Assembly (NCBI GenBank): GCA_934167965.1
Contig: CAKPMJ010000002.1
Span: forward strand, 124,001 to 188,000
Direction of reading: 5' to 3'
DNA: 64,000 nucleotides
Origin: an uncultured Clostridia bacterium
GTDB taxonomy: Bacteria; Bacillota; Clostridia; TANB77; CAG-508
This document shows, one piece after another, positions 26,562 through 35,169 of the stretch (positions within the stretch are counted from its first letter, which is position 1; every line of letters starts with the position of its first letter). A program made the translations under genes and the position numbers. Below the pieces are notes generated by a model. That model was not told where the DNA came from. It saw only the letters and a list, made by a program, of their open reading frames with translations, and ran no database searches.

Positions 26562-29500
26562 TTATTTACTTATTTTCAAATCCAAAGAATTCGAAATATG
26601 ATATTTTCCATCAACATTACTTACAATGTTTTCAAATTTATATTTGCCCTCATAAGCAACTATTAAAGGTATATATAACTTCTTACATTTTTTGGTCTTA
26701 TACATTGTAATATAATCTATTCTGTTATTTACTAAATAATATTTATTATAATCATATTTGCCTTCTGCTAATCTTAAAGAATTTGGAAGTGCAATTCTTA
26801 ATACTCCTTCAAAAGTACTATTGCATGTAACTTCAAGTGTAACGTTATTTCCTTTTTTCAAAGTTCCATTTAATTTTATTTTCATATCTTTTGATATGTT
26901 TTTGTTCTCAATATTATCTAAAGATGTTTGGTAATAATATGAAACCATTAAATCATTGCTTTCTGTCTCAAATTTTATTGTATCTAAATCTTCATTATTT
27001 ATTGTATAGGTTTTTACTTCCATTCCATTTACTGTAAGTGTCTCATTTAAGTTTTTGCTTACTATTTTTACATCTTCATTTTTGCTAATATCTTCTGAAT
27101 TATTTTCAAAGAATGATAGTATAGCAAACCTTAAATACTCATCAGATGGATTTTTCTTTATTAATTCATTTATTTTCTTGGCTGCATCTTTTTTGTTTAT
27201 AAATGTATCAATTATAGCAATTATAGACTTGTATTCTTTCTTTTCCTTATCTGTTAATTTTATCTGCTTATACAATTCTTTTGCATTTTGGAAGTCACCT
27301 GTAAATTCTAATGACAATGTTACTAACAATTTATCATAATTAGAGATGTCTTTTTCATCTTTTAAGTATAATAAATCTAATAATACTGATTCTTTATTTG
27401 CTGCTGCTAACAGATAATATTCAAATATATTTGCATCTTTTGAAAGTTGCTCTTTCTCTGTTAGTTTATCTCTGTTGAAGTAATCTATTGCATAATATGA
27501 TGTTAATGCTGAAAGCACTATATCTTCTTTTCCGTTCTCTAGGTTTTTTAAGTAATTATCTCCTTGATATTTTTCTATATCTATATAATTTATAGTATTT
27601 TTCTCATTATAGTATTTATTTTTTATTTCTTGTACTTTGTTATATGCAATTTTAGTATCTAATCTATCTGTATTTGTTGATTCTATAAATTCAATATATT
27701 TTAAATATTGTTCCATATTTTTATTATAAACTTCTAATACTATTGGATTCTTAGATGGTTTTATCTCTGCATTGTTGTTTATACTTAATGTTTTTTTATC
27801 TTTTACTTCTTGTGTAGATTCTACTACATTAAATTTATATTCTACTCCATCATTTAAATTATCATGTTTTCCTTTTATTGTTACAGTATATGTTCCATAC
27901 TTTAATTTTCCAAAATTTACTGTTGCTATTGAATTTGTATTTGCTGTTGTTTTTAATGTTTTATTTAATTCTTTTATTGTAAATTCATAATCAACTTTGT
28001 AATTTTGTTCTGCAACTGATGTAGCATTTAATACAACATCATCTGTAGTCTTTATGTTTCTTGGCTCTGTAAATTGTACAAAGAAATCCAGTTTAGAAAC
28101 AATATCTTTTTTTCCTACTCCAACATATAGGTCTTTGTTTGCACTATGTGCTGTCACTGTATATGTTGTTACATTATCTGGAAGAGTAAATGTTACAGTT
28201 GCTATTCCTTTTGCATCTGTATTTACTGTCTCAAAACATGCCGTATCACCAAATTTTCCTCTTAATTGCCCGTCTCCGCCTCCGGCGCCTCCCATTGTTC
28301 CTTGTAAGTAATCATTATAGGTTGAATAATTATATACTGGATATAATCTATCTTCATATATTCTTTCCAATATATTTGTTTCATCTTCTCTTAATTCAAA
28401 TATTGCCTTATTTACAACACTAACATTTACAGTTGTTTTTATTGGTTTATTTTTATTTGTTGTTTTTACAGTTAATGTTACTTTATCACCTGGTTTATAT
28501 TGTTCCTTATCTGCTGTTATTTCTATATCTACTTTTCTATCTTCCTCTTTAAAGTCAAAATAATATACTGGCATTCTATAAAATTTTCCATTTACAAAAT
28601 ATGCTGATGTCATTTTACATCCAGGAAAATCTTTATCTGTGAATGTATGTTTTATATCATTATTTGTGATTATACCTGTTGTAGTTATATCTTCTTTTAA
28701 TACTATTTTTAGTAATTTTCCATCATTGTTTATGTCTTTTATTCCATTCTCTGTACTTTCTGCTAAAGTGAAGTTTGCAGTATCTCCTATTGAAAATTTA
28801 TAAGTTTCATTTTTTAAGAAATATCTATATATGTAATATGCTTCAGTATTTATTGCTTCTGAAAAATATCCGTCCCATATTATATCACTAAAATAGCTAT
28901 ATCCAAGAGTTCTATTTTCATGTTCTTGACCTATATAAATATATTCTATTTCCTCAATTTTTCTTCCTTGTCTGTCTTTATATTCAAATTCTATTTGATA
29001 ATTATATGTTATATCTTCTGTATCTTTTTTGTACTGTACTTTAGTTGTATCAAACTCTGCTGTTCCATTATTTGTTTTTAATTCTTCACTGTAAAGTGTT
29101 TTACTGTCTTTATCTTCATATTCATAAACTGGCTCTTTTTCTTTTGTATATTCATTGTATCTATACTCTGCAATCTTCCTTTCTCTTGTTTCTTCTACAA
29201 TTTTTATTTTTATATTTGTATCGTATTTTCCATCATATAATTTAGTTCTATCTTCTCCTGTCATTACATCCTTATCTTTTATTAATTTATTTAATGTAAT
29301 TTTGCACTTCTTATCTTTTGTTTCAGTTTGTGTATCAACATCTCTTGATAATGCACAAATAGTAAAATAATCTTCACTCTCTGTATCTACATATTCTTCA
29401 ACATCTCCATTATATACAGCAACACTTTGATATGCTAAATATCTATCATATTTCTCTTTTTTTACTTTAAAGCTAAAATGAGCTATACCATTTTTGTTTG

Positions 29501-31364
29501 TTGTTGCTCTGTATTTTTTTCCTTCATAATCTACTACTACTGATTTATTTGGTACCATCAATCCTGTTATATGTGATACTTTTACATCAAACTCGAATTT
29601 ATCACCCACATATGCATAATCTTTATTCATCATAATTTCATAAGTGTAATTTTTTAATTCATAGTTTTGTATAGTAAGTTGTCTATTTGCTATTGATGTA
29701 TTTTTATAATATAAAGATATGTGGCTGTAATCTTCTTCTGTATCCATATGGTTTTTAAGTTCTATTTTATAAGTAAATACTCCATTTTCATCTACTGTTA
29801 CTTTCTGTTTACCCTCTTTATTTAGTTCAACATAGAATTCATCTTCTATTTTATCATAGAATAATTGCCTTGGTATAAATCCCCATACATTTATTGTATC
29901 TGTGTTTTTATAAAGAGGTCTATCTGTATAAATGTAAGCACTTGGATAATTTGATAATTCATAATTATATAATCCAACTACCAATTTTTGATCTTCATTT
30001 CCTATTTTTAAATATTTTATATTTTCAGATCCATCTAAAATATCATCAAATTTTGCAATACCATCATTATCTGTCTTTTCTTCTTTATCTAAATAATTTA
30101 CTTTTATATTTTTAGCTAAATTATCTCCTTCAGCTACCCATGCAAGAACATCTCTTTCTGTTTCTATTGCATAAGCTGATAATTTATTTATTTGTATAGG
30201 ACAATTAAATATCTCTTTTCCTTTTGATGTTTTTACTATTGCTACATAATATCCTGTTTGTAAAGTCTTGTTTAGTTGTAAATAGTTTTTGCTAAATGAT
30301 ATTTTATAATCTCCTAAACTTTTAGACTTACTAAAATCTTTTGTCTCTATGTATTCTATAAACTCATCAGCTGTATTAAATTGTTTTACTTCAACTTTAG
30401 ACATTTTTATATCACTATTTACATATTCATTATATTCATAATAAATCTTTACTTCTTCATTTGGTTTATATGTGCTTACTCCATCCATTGAAACTGATCT
30501 ATATTCATACTTATCTGAAATATTATTTTCTTCATCTATTATAAAATTAAATATATAATCATTTTCTAAAGTTTCATCTCCGGCTTTTATTCCTTTGTTT
30601 ATTTTAACTACATATTTCTGACCTTTTGTTAGTTTCTTTTTAGGTGTAAATCTCCATATTTTACCTAAATGTTCCCACTTTCCATCAACTTTTGGTGATA
30701 TACTAACATTTTTCTTAATACTCTCTATATCTGCATAAGAAAATTTTAATTCTATTGTAGTATTTGGAGTTACTGTTTCTGCTCCATTATCTGGATAAGT
30801 GCTTACAACACTCAATTTATTTGATGTTTGATAAGCCCAACTATCCTGTGTTATTTGGTCTTTTACATATTGTAATTTTACTATAGTATTATCTGGAATA
30901 TTTTGTTTAAATTTTAATTTATATTTATCATTACTTACTCTTTTTATAGTGTAATCTATTGCTGGTTCTACATAAATACTTTTTCTTATACTTTCTTCAT
31001 CTGATTTGTTTCCATCTGTATAAATATAAAACTCTGAATCAGTATCCAATACTCCATTAGATAATTTTGTAGCTTCTACTGCTTTTATAGTTGCAATAGT
31101 TGTAGTCTCACCACCAGGTAATAATATATTATTATTCTTTAAATTTATCCCAACAGCAAATACAATAACTACAGCCGCTGCCACTGAAAGAATTGCTTTT
31201 AATCTTGCATATTTATGAGACTTATTCTTATTATTGTTGCTATTTTGATAATTTTTCTTTTCTTCTTCTACTTTAGCTCTAATTTTATTTTCAACTTCAA
31301 GTGGTACTTGTATTTGATCTTTTAGCTTTTCTTTTAAGATTTTATCTAATTCATTGTTATCCAT
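26562..31364 (-). CDS. Giant membrane-anchored alpha-2-macroglobulin-like protein with anti-sigma-like N-terminus
   Basis: A 1600-residue protein. Residues 1-52 are cytoplasmic and charged like ECF anti-sigma domains; a helix at about 55-74 crosses the membrane; a Big_5-like domain (TYPDNGAETVTPNTTIELKF) follows; then a long array of macroglobulin domains, including YIYTDRPLYKNTDTINVWGF and TFTLPDNVTTYTVTAHS. I see no CxEQ thioester motif, so covalent trapping is unlikely. It overlaps the ECF sigma gene by 8 bp (ATGGATAA). By context it would hold the sigma factor until an extracellular stimulus, perhaps protease cleavage, is sensed. Confidence 0.85.
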   Translation of the reverse strand: MDNNELDKILKEKLKDQIQVPLEVENKIRAKVEEEKKNYQNSNNNKNKSHKYARLKAILSVAAAVVIVFAVGINLKNNNILLPGGETTTIATIKAVEATKLSNGVLDTDSEFYIYTDGNKSDEESIRKSIYVEPAIDYTIKRVSNDKYKLKFKQNIPDNTIVKLQYVKDQITQDSWAYQTSNKLSVVSTYPDNGAETVTPNTTIELKFSYADIESIKKNVSISPKVDGKWEHLGKIWRFTPKKKLTKGQKYVVKINKGIKAGDETLENDYIFNFIIDEENNISDKYEYRSVSMDGVSTYKPNEEVKIYYEYNEYVNSDIKMSKVEVKQFNTADEFIEYIETKDFSKSKSLGDYKISFSKNYLQLNKTLQTGYYVAIVKTSKGKEIFNCPIQINKLSAYAIETERDVLAWVAEGDNLAKNIKVNYLDKEEKTDNDGIAKFDDILDGSENIKYLKIGNEDQKLVVGLYNYELSNYPSAYIYTDRPLYKNTDTINVWGFIPRQLFYDKIEDEFYVELNKEGKQKVTVDENGVFTYKIELKNHMDTEEDYSHISLYYKNTSIANRQLTIQNYELKNYTYEIMMNKDYAYVGDKFEFDVKVSHITGLMVPNKSVVVDYEGKKYRATTNKNGIAHFSFKVKKEKYDRYLAYQSVAVYNGDVEEYVDTESEDYFTICALSRDVDTQTETKDKKCKITLNKLIKDKDVMTGEDRTKLYDGKYDTNIKIKIVEETRERKIAEYRYNEYTKEKEPVYEYEDKDSKTLYSEELKTNNGTAEFDTTKVQYKKDTEDITYNYQIEFEYKDRQGRKIEEIEYIYIGQEHENRTLGYSYFSDIIWDGYFSEAINTEAYYIYRYFLKNETYKFSIGDTANFTLAESTENGIKDINNDGKLLKIVLKEDITTTGIITNNDIKHTFTDKDFPGCKMTSAYFVNGKFYRMPVYYFDFKEEDRKVDIEITADKEQYKPGDKVTLTVKTTNKNKPIKTTVNVSVVNKAIFELREDETNILERIYEDRLYPVYNYSTYNDYLQGTMGGAGGGDGQLRGKFGDTACFETVNTDAKGIATVTFTLPDNVTTYTVTAHSANKDLYVGVGKKDIVSKLDFFVQFTEPRNIKTTDDVVLNATSVAEQNYKVDYEFTIKELNKTLKTTANTNSIATVNFGKLKYGTYTVTIKGKHDNLNDGVEYKFNVVESTQEVKDKKTLSINNNAEIKPSKNPIVLEVYNKNMEQYLKYIEFIESTNTDRLDTKIAYNKVQEIKNKYYNEKNTINYIDIEKYQGDNYLKNLENGKEDIVLSALTSYYAIDYFNRDKLTEKEQLSKDANIFEYYLLAAANKESVLLDLLYLKDEKDISNYDKLLVTLSLEFTGDFQNAKELYKQIKLTDKEKKEYKSIIAIIDTFINKKDAAKKINELIKKNPSDEYLRFAILSFFENNSEDISKNEDVKIVSKNLNETLTVNGMEVKTYTINNEDLDTIKFETESNDLMVSYYYQTSLDNIENKNISKDMKIKLNGTLKKGNNVTLEVTCNSTFEGVLRIALPNSLRLAEGKYDYNKYYLVNNRIDYITMYKTKKCKKLYIPLIVAYEGKYKFENIVSNVDGKYHISNSLDLKISK

Positions 31365-31890
31365 TCAAATCACTCCTTTCTTGTTCATTATTTTTTAATA
31401 ATACTTTTCCAAGCTCTTTTCTTGCCCTTGACAATCTTGACTTTACAGTTCCTTCTGGAATCTTTACTATCTTAGAAATTTCTTTTACACTAAATTCTTC
31501 AAAATAGTATAAAACTACAACTTCTCTTAAATCCCTGTCTAAATTTTTTACTAAATTTCTCATCTCGAAATCTACATATTTATCATTATATGCCTCTTCT
31601 TGTTTATTGCAGTTTTCTAGATAAATGATTTTTTTATTTTGATTATATATTTTGTAACATTCATTTATTAGAATTCTTGTCATCCATGTTTTGAAAAATT
31701 CTTCATTTTTTAATGTGTTTATTTTCTCAAACACTATTACTGTTGTACTTGAAATAGCATCATATATTTCATCTTCTGTTTTTAATATACTAAATGCAAC
31801 TCTATACAATGTAGACATGTTTTCTAATATTATTGATCCTATTTCATTCACGTTTCCTTGTTTAGCTCTTTTTACAGTCTCTAAATCCAT
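31357..31890 (-). CDS. ECF-type sigma-70 factor
   Basis: A 177-residue protein with sigma region 2 (TLYRVAFSILKTEDEIYDAIS) and region 4 (REVVVLYYFEEFSVKEISKIVKIPEGTVKSRL compressed around residues 120-155). The start at 31890 follows GAAAGGGG; the frame upstream lacks a ribosome binding site. Its gene overlaps the macroglobulin-like protein, its likely regulator. The regulon is unknown. Confidence 0.9.
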   Translation of the reverse strand: MDLETVKRAKQGNVNEIGSIILENMSTLYRVAFSILKTEDEIYDAISSTTVIVFEKINTLKNEEFFKTWMTRILINECYKIYNQNKKIIYLENCNKQEEAYNDKYVDFEMRNLVKNLDRDLREVVVLYYFEEFSVKEISKIVKIPEGTVKSRLSRARKELGKVLLKNNEQERSDLNG

Positions 31891-32034
31891 TTTTATCCCC
31901 TTTCTTTTTGTATTTATACTCTTTAGATATTTAAAAAGTATATTTGGTTTACATTTCAATTAAATTCTATCATATTAGATCAAAAAATGGTATATATTTT
32001 TAATAATAATTTTTTTATTTTGGAGTTGATTTTT

Positions 32035-32828
32035 TTGATTTTTATAAAAGACTTTATAAAGGGAATTGCAATAGGTTCTGGCGCAATTCTCCCGCGGAAT
32101 TAGCAGTGGGGTTATCTGCGTTATATTAGGTATATATGAAACTTTACTTGATTCTGTATTAAATTTCTTTAAGAATATAAAATATAATTTTAAAGTGCTT
32201 TTTCCAATTGCTCTTGGAGCATTTTGTGGAATTATCTTATTTGGAAATATATTAAAATACCTTTTTTATGCATATCCAATACAAATAAAATTTATATTTA
32301 TTGGACTAATTCTGGGTAATATTCCCGAACTGATAAAAACAGTAAACTCTAAATACAAATTTAGGTTATCATATTTAATCTTTCTATTTTTAGCATTTGC
32401 TATAGGTATAGGATTAGTATTATTAGAAAACAAACTTACAACTATATCTTCTGCAACAGAATATAGTTATTCATTTTTGATATTATCTGGATTTCTTATG
32501 TCTGCAGGCGTTATTATTCCTCGGAGTCAGTAGCACCTTAATTTTAATGCTTTTAGGAGTTTATGACGCTTATTTAGTTTCAGTTTCATCTTTATATTTA
32601 CCTTTACTTATTCCTATGGCTATAGGTTTATTTATAGGAAGTATCATCTGTATGAAACTAATTAAATTTTTATTAGAACGATTTTATGCTCCTACTTTTT
32701 ATTGCATAATTGGATTTACTTTAGGTTCTATTTTTGTTCTTTACCCTGGCTTTACTTTTGATATTTATGGAATTATTAGTGTTATTAGTTTATTATTTGG
32801 ATTTAATTTAGCTAAATTGATAAGTTAA
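32035..32828 (+). CDS. DUF368 membrane protein with two +1 frameshifts at CGG
   Basis: Starting at TTG 32035 (GGAG nine bases upstream), the reading frame encodes FIKGIAIGSGAILP. CGG at 32095-32097 then breaks it; skipping C gives GISSGVICVILGIYE, the DUF368 signature (PGVSGGT-like). The second half has GFLMSAGVIIP, another CGG at 32522-32524, and after skipping C gives GVSSTLILMLLGVYD, the second copy of the same motif. The result is about 263 residues with eight or so helices. The DUF368 family (also called PopT-like) is linked to undecaprenyl-phosphate recycling. Both breaks fall at the equivalent Pro-Gly of the internal repeat. Confidence 0.85.
32095..32097 (+). other. +1 frameshift site CCG-CGG-AAT, first DUF368 motif
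   Basis: Frame 0 gives Arg-Asn-stop at once. Skipping C32095 gives GGA-ATT-AGC and a 145-codon open frame to the second site. Confidence 0.8.
32522..32524 (+). other. +1 frameshift site CCT-CGG-AGT, second DUF368 motif
   Basis: Frame reading gives Arg-Ser-Gln-stop (stop 32531-32533). Skipping C32522 gives GGA-GTC-AGT-AGC and about 100 further codons to 32828. Confidence 0.8.
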
Positions 32829-32840
32829 ATTGATAATTGG

Positions 32841-32940
32841 TCATTTGGGGTCATTTGGGGACGGTTCTCCTGTGAACTCTGGGACACATCTTGGTTTATA
32901 GATGTGTCCCAGAGTTCACAGGAGAACCGTCCCCAAATGA
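32841..32940. repeat. Long inverted repeat, GGGGACGGTTCTCC type
   Basis: Perfect 40-bp arms (32851-32890 and 32901-32940) around a 10-bp loop, plus an extra tandem copy of TCATTTGGGG at 32841-32850. It lies between two convergent genes. It shares the GGGAC core with the shorter repeats but is a separate type. Confidence 0.85.
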
Positions 32941-32945
32941 AATAA

Positions 32946-34187
32946 TTATTTTTTTCTTCTTAATATCCAATCTTTCTCACAATGAATTGGTATATTTAGC
33001 TTAACCATTTGACCTTGTTTTCCTGGATTTACAGTTTCAATTTTCTCATCTGTATCTGCATCCCACAATTTTTCTACTGTAAATTTATATGGTTCTATTT
33101 TTCCCGGAATTATTAATTCCATCTCATCTCCTATTGAGATTTTGTTTTTAATTTCAATTAATACTTTTGCATCATCTTGATTATTTTCTACAATTTTTCC
33201 ACCAAATTCATATTCGGTATTATATTGTTTTCCTTCATATTCTTGAATATCTTTATTTTTTCTATCATTAAAATAGAATGTAGTTAATCCTCTTGTTTTC
33301 ACTTTTTCTATTTCTTTTATATATCTTTCTAAATTTTCTTTAAATTTAGATGGATTTTCATAATAATCATCTATTGCATTTCTATATACATTTATGATAC
33401 TTGCTAAATAGTATTCCGTTTTTAATCTTCCTTCTATTTTAAGACTATCTACTCCCATTTCTATTATCTCTGGTATTTCTCTTATTAAGCATAAGTCTTT
33501 TGACGAAAATATACTTGTACTATTTTCATCCATCTCTATTGGCATTAAATTTCCTGGGTTATTTCTTTCTTCTGCATACAGATTATATGACCATCTACAA
33601 CTTTGTGCACAATCTCCTAAATTTGCACTTCTTCCTGCTAAAAAATCACTTAAGAAACATCTTCCTGAATGTGCGAAACATATTGCTCCATGTATAAATA
33701 TTTCTATTTCCATATCTTCTGGCTTATTTGCCATTATATATCTTAATTGTTCCTTATTTAGCTCTCTTGCCATTATCATTCTTTTTGCTCCAATTTTGTG
33801 CCAAAACATACAATCATGCAAACTTACTATATTTGCTTGTGTACTTACATTTATTGGAACATCTGGTGCATATTGCTTTAATACTTCTATAACACCACCA
33901 TCTGCTGCAATGATTCCATCTGGTTTTATCTTATTTAATTTTTTTGCCATCTCTATTATTTCTTCATATTTTTCATCCCATGCAAATATATTTATTGTTA
34001 CATATATCTTTTTTCCAATACTGTGGGCATATTCTATTGTTTTTATTAAATCATCGTTTTCCATGTCTGCTCGTGTTCTAAGTGACAATGATGATGTTCC
34101 ACAATATACTGCATCTGCTCCATAAAGAAATGCTATTTTTGCTTTTTTATATGATCCTGCTGGTGCTAATAATTCTATTTTCTTCAT
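32946..34187 (-). CDS. U32 family peptidase (YrrO/RlhA-like)
   Basis: A 413-residue protein with the U32 signature: LLAPAGSYKKAKIAFLYGADAVYCG at the N-terminus and the central EIFIHGAICFAHSGRCFLSDFLAGRSANLGDCAQSCRW stretch, in which several cysteines probably ligate an Fe-S cluster. Members act in tRNA or 23S rRNA hydroxylation (TrhP/RlhA) or as collagenases. A second, longer paralog is at 51504. The start is ATG at 34187. Confidence 0.88.
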   Translation of the reverse strand: MKKIELLAPAGSYKKAKIAFLYGADAVYCGTSSLSLRTRADMENDDLIKTIEYAHSIGKKIYVTINIFAWDEKYEEIIEMAKKLNKIKPDGIIAADGGVIEVLKQYAPDVPINVSTQANIVSLHDCMFWHKIGAKRMIMARELNKEQLRYIMANKPEDMEIEIFIHGAICFAHSGRCFLSDFLAGRSANLGDCAQSCRWSYNLYAEERNNPGNLMPIEMDENSTSIFSSKDLCLIREIPEIIEMGVDSLKIEGRLKTEYYLASIINVYRNAIDDYYENPSKFKENLERYIKEIEKVKTRGLTTFYFNDRKNKDIQEYEGKQYNTEYEFGGKIVENNQDDAKVLIEIKNKISIGDEMELIIPGKIEPYKFTVEKLWDADTDEKIETVNPGKQGQMVKLNIPIHCEKDWILRRKK

Positions 34188-34375
34188 TTTTTCATTTTTC
34201 CTTTCCTTTTTTTGTTATTTACATTATATACTACAATTATTTATATCACAAAATAGCTAATTTTTCAATATTTTGGTCAATTTTACTTACGAAATTATAG
34301 TTGTTTGAAACTTTCTGATAAAGGATTTACATTGGAGCATATTTATTAGAGCAAGACAATCTATTCCAAGCTTTA

Positions 34376-34487
34376 CGATTTAGATTGCATAGCCGCTGAG
34401 AAAATTTGTCATTATAGCACTAATAATGGAGTTTGCGTATTTGTATACCGCGATGGTAACACTTATGTATCTCGATTAATTGGTTAA
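34376..34487 (+). pseudogene. ORF remnant without start codon
   Basis: An open stretch after a TAG encodes DLDCIAAEKICHYSTNNG and then VCVFVYRDGNTYVSRLIG before TAA. No ATG/GTG/TTG with a ribosome binding site is present. Base composition is richer in G+C than the neighbours, as for the next gene, suggesting a foreign insertion. The rest of 34190-34375 shows nothing. Confidence 0.35.
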
Positions 34488-34496
34488 ACAATAATA

Positions 34497-34526
34497 AAAA
34501 TAGCACTACAATCGTAGTGCTATTTT
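34497..34526 (-). terminator. Terminator of the orphan gene
   Basis: AAAATAGCACTAC/GTAGTGCTATTTT with T-runs. Confidence 0.8.
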
Positions 34527-34530
34527 GGAG

Positions 34531-34863
34531 TTACATAATTGTATAACAACTGTGATCATCCATCAAGATTTCATATTTTCCCTTTTCTACATCCTTTATA
34601 AATGTTTCAAGGAGCTTTTCGGTTGCTTTCTGCCTTCCATACAGATCTAAAATTTCAGACCGCATGTTAAAAGTTTCTGTGCGACCATACCCCCAGCTCA
34701 GAGTAACCTCAAGTCTAGCAAGTTTATTTAAAACCCAATATCCATTCTTTTCAACCTGAACCTTATATCCTGGATATCTTGATCTTATCTCCTGCCGCTT
34801 TCCTTGAGCCTCAATTGTTTCCGATGGAATATACTCATGGTCTACAATAAATGCTTGTGTCAT
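34531..34863 (-). CDS. Orphan 110-aa protein with foreign codon usage and two CGG codons
   Basis: A soluble protein with alternating basic and acidic segments; no family recognised. It uses CAG, GAG and AAG freely, unlike its neighbours, and has CGG at codon 23 (34797-34795) and codon 68 (34662-34660). A +1 shift at the first CGG would give a stop three codons later. A promoter and terminator frame it as a single unit. The likely origin is a recent transfer from a higher-GC Firmicute. Confidence 0.7.
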   Translation of the reverse strand: MTQAFIVDHEYIPSETIEAQGKRQEIRSRYPGYKVQVEKNGYWVLNKLARLEVTLSWGYGRTETFNMRSEILDLYGRQKATEKLLETFIKDVEKGKYEILMDDHSCYTIM

Positions 34864-34897
34864 TTTTTGTATCCTCCTTATAAATTTTTAGACTTTT

Positions 34898-34926
34898 ATT
34901 ATATCATATCTTTTAAATTATGTAAA
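34898..34926 (-). promoter_or_regulatory. Promoter of the orphan gene 34531-34863
   Basis: TTTACA (34926-34921), 17 bp, TATAAT (34903-34898). Confidence 0.7.
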
Positions 34927-35004
34927 GTTTTTTAACTTTTTTCTTTCTATTATTTCATTTATATATATTTCTTTTAGTTTTAATATCCTTTCATAAAAAT
35001 TCAT
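34918..35004 (-). CDS. Possible 28-aa small protein
   Basis: ATG 35004 with GAAAGGAATG upstream encodes a basic helical peptide (MNFYERILKLKEIYINE, then a lysine-rich tail) ending at TAA 34918. Its 3' end overlaps the next promoter. It could be real or chance. Confidence 0.3.
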   Translation of the reverse strand: MNFYERILKLKEIYINEIIERKKLKNFT

Positions 35005-35032
35005 CTTTTATCATTCCTTTCTTTATAAAAAA

Positions 35033-35069
35033 GGTGATATGCTATTTTTTTAACAAAAAATAGCACACC
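35033..35069 (-). terminator. Terminator of hypervariable gene 2
   Basis: GGTGTGCTATTTTTT/AAAAAATAGCATATCACC stem followed by T6 on the minus strand. Confidence 0.75.
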
Positions 35070-35106
35070 TCACTAGTGGTGTACTACACTAATTATTATT
35101 AGCTTC

Positions 35107-35169
35107 TAATTTTCTATATTTTCATAGCAATAACCTTTTCTAGGTTATCGCTTTTAGAGTTCAGTCCTA
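35107..35169 (-). other. Putative IMH segment 2
   Basis: Nearly identical to 22757-22819. A hairpin GCAATAACC/GGTTATCGC (35127-35151, one mismatch) lies about 20 bp beyond the stop codon. Confidence 0.65.

Noticed and set aside
34376..34487. Intact gene in the plus strand upstream of the orphan gene
   Set aside because: No start codon with a ribosome binding site; kept only as a remnant.
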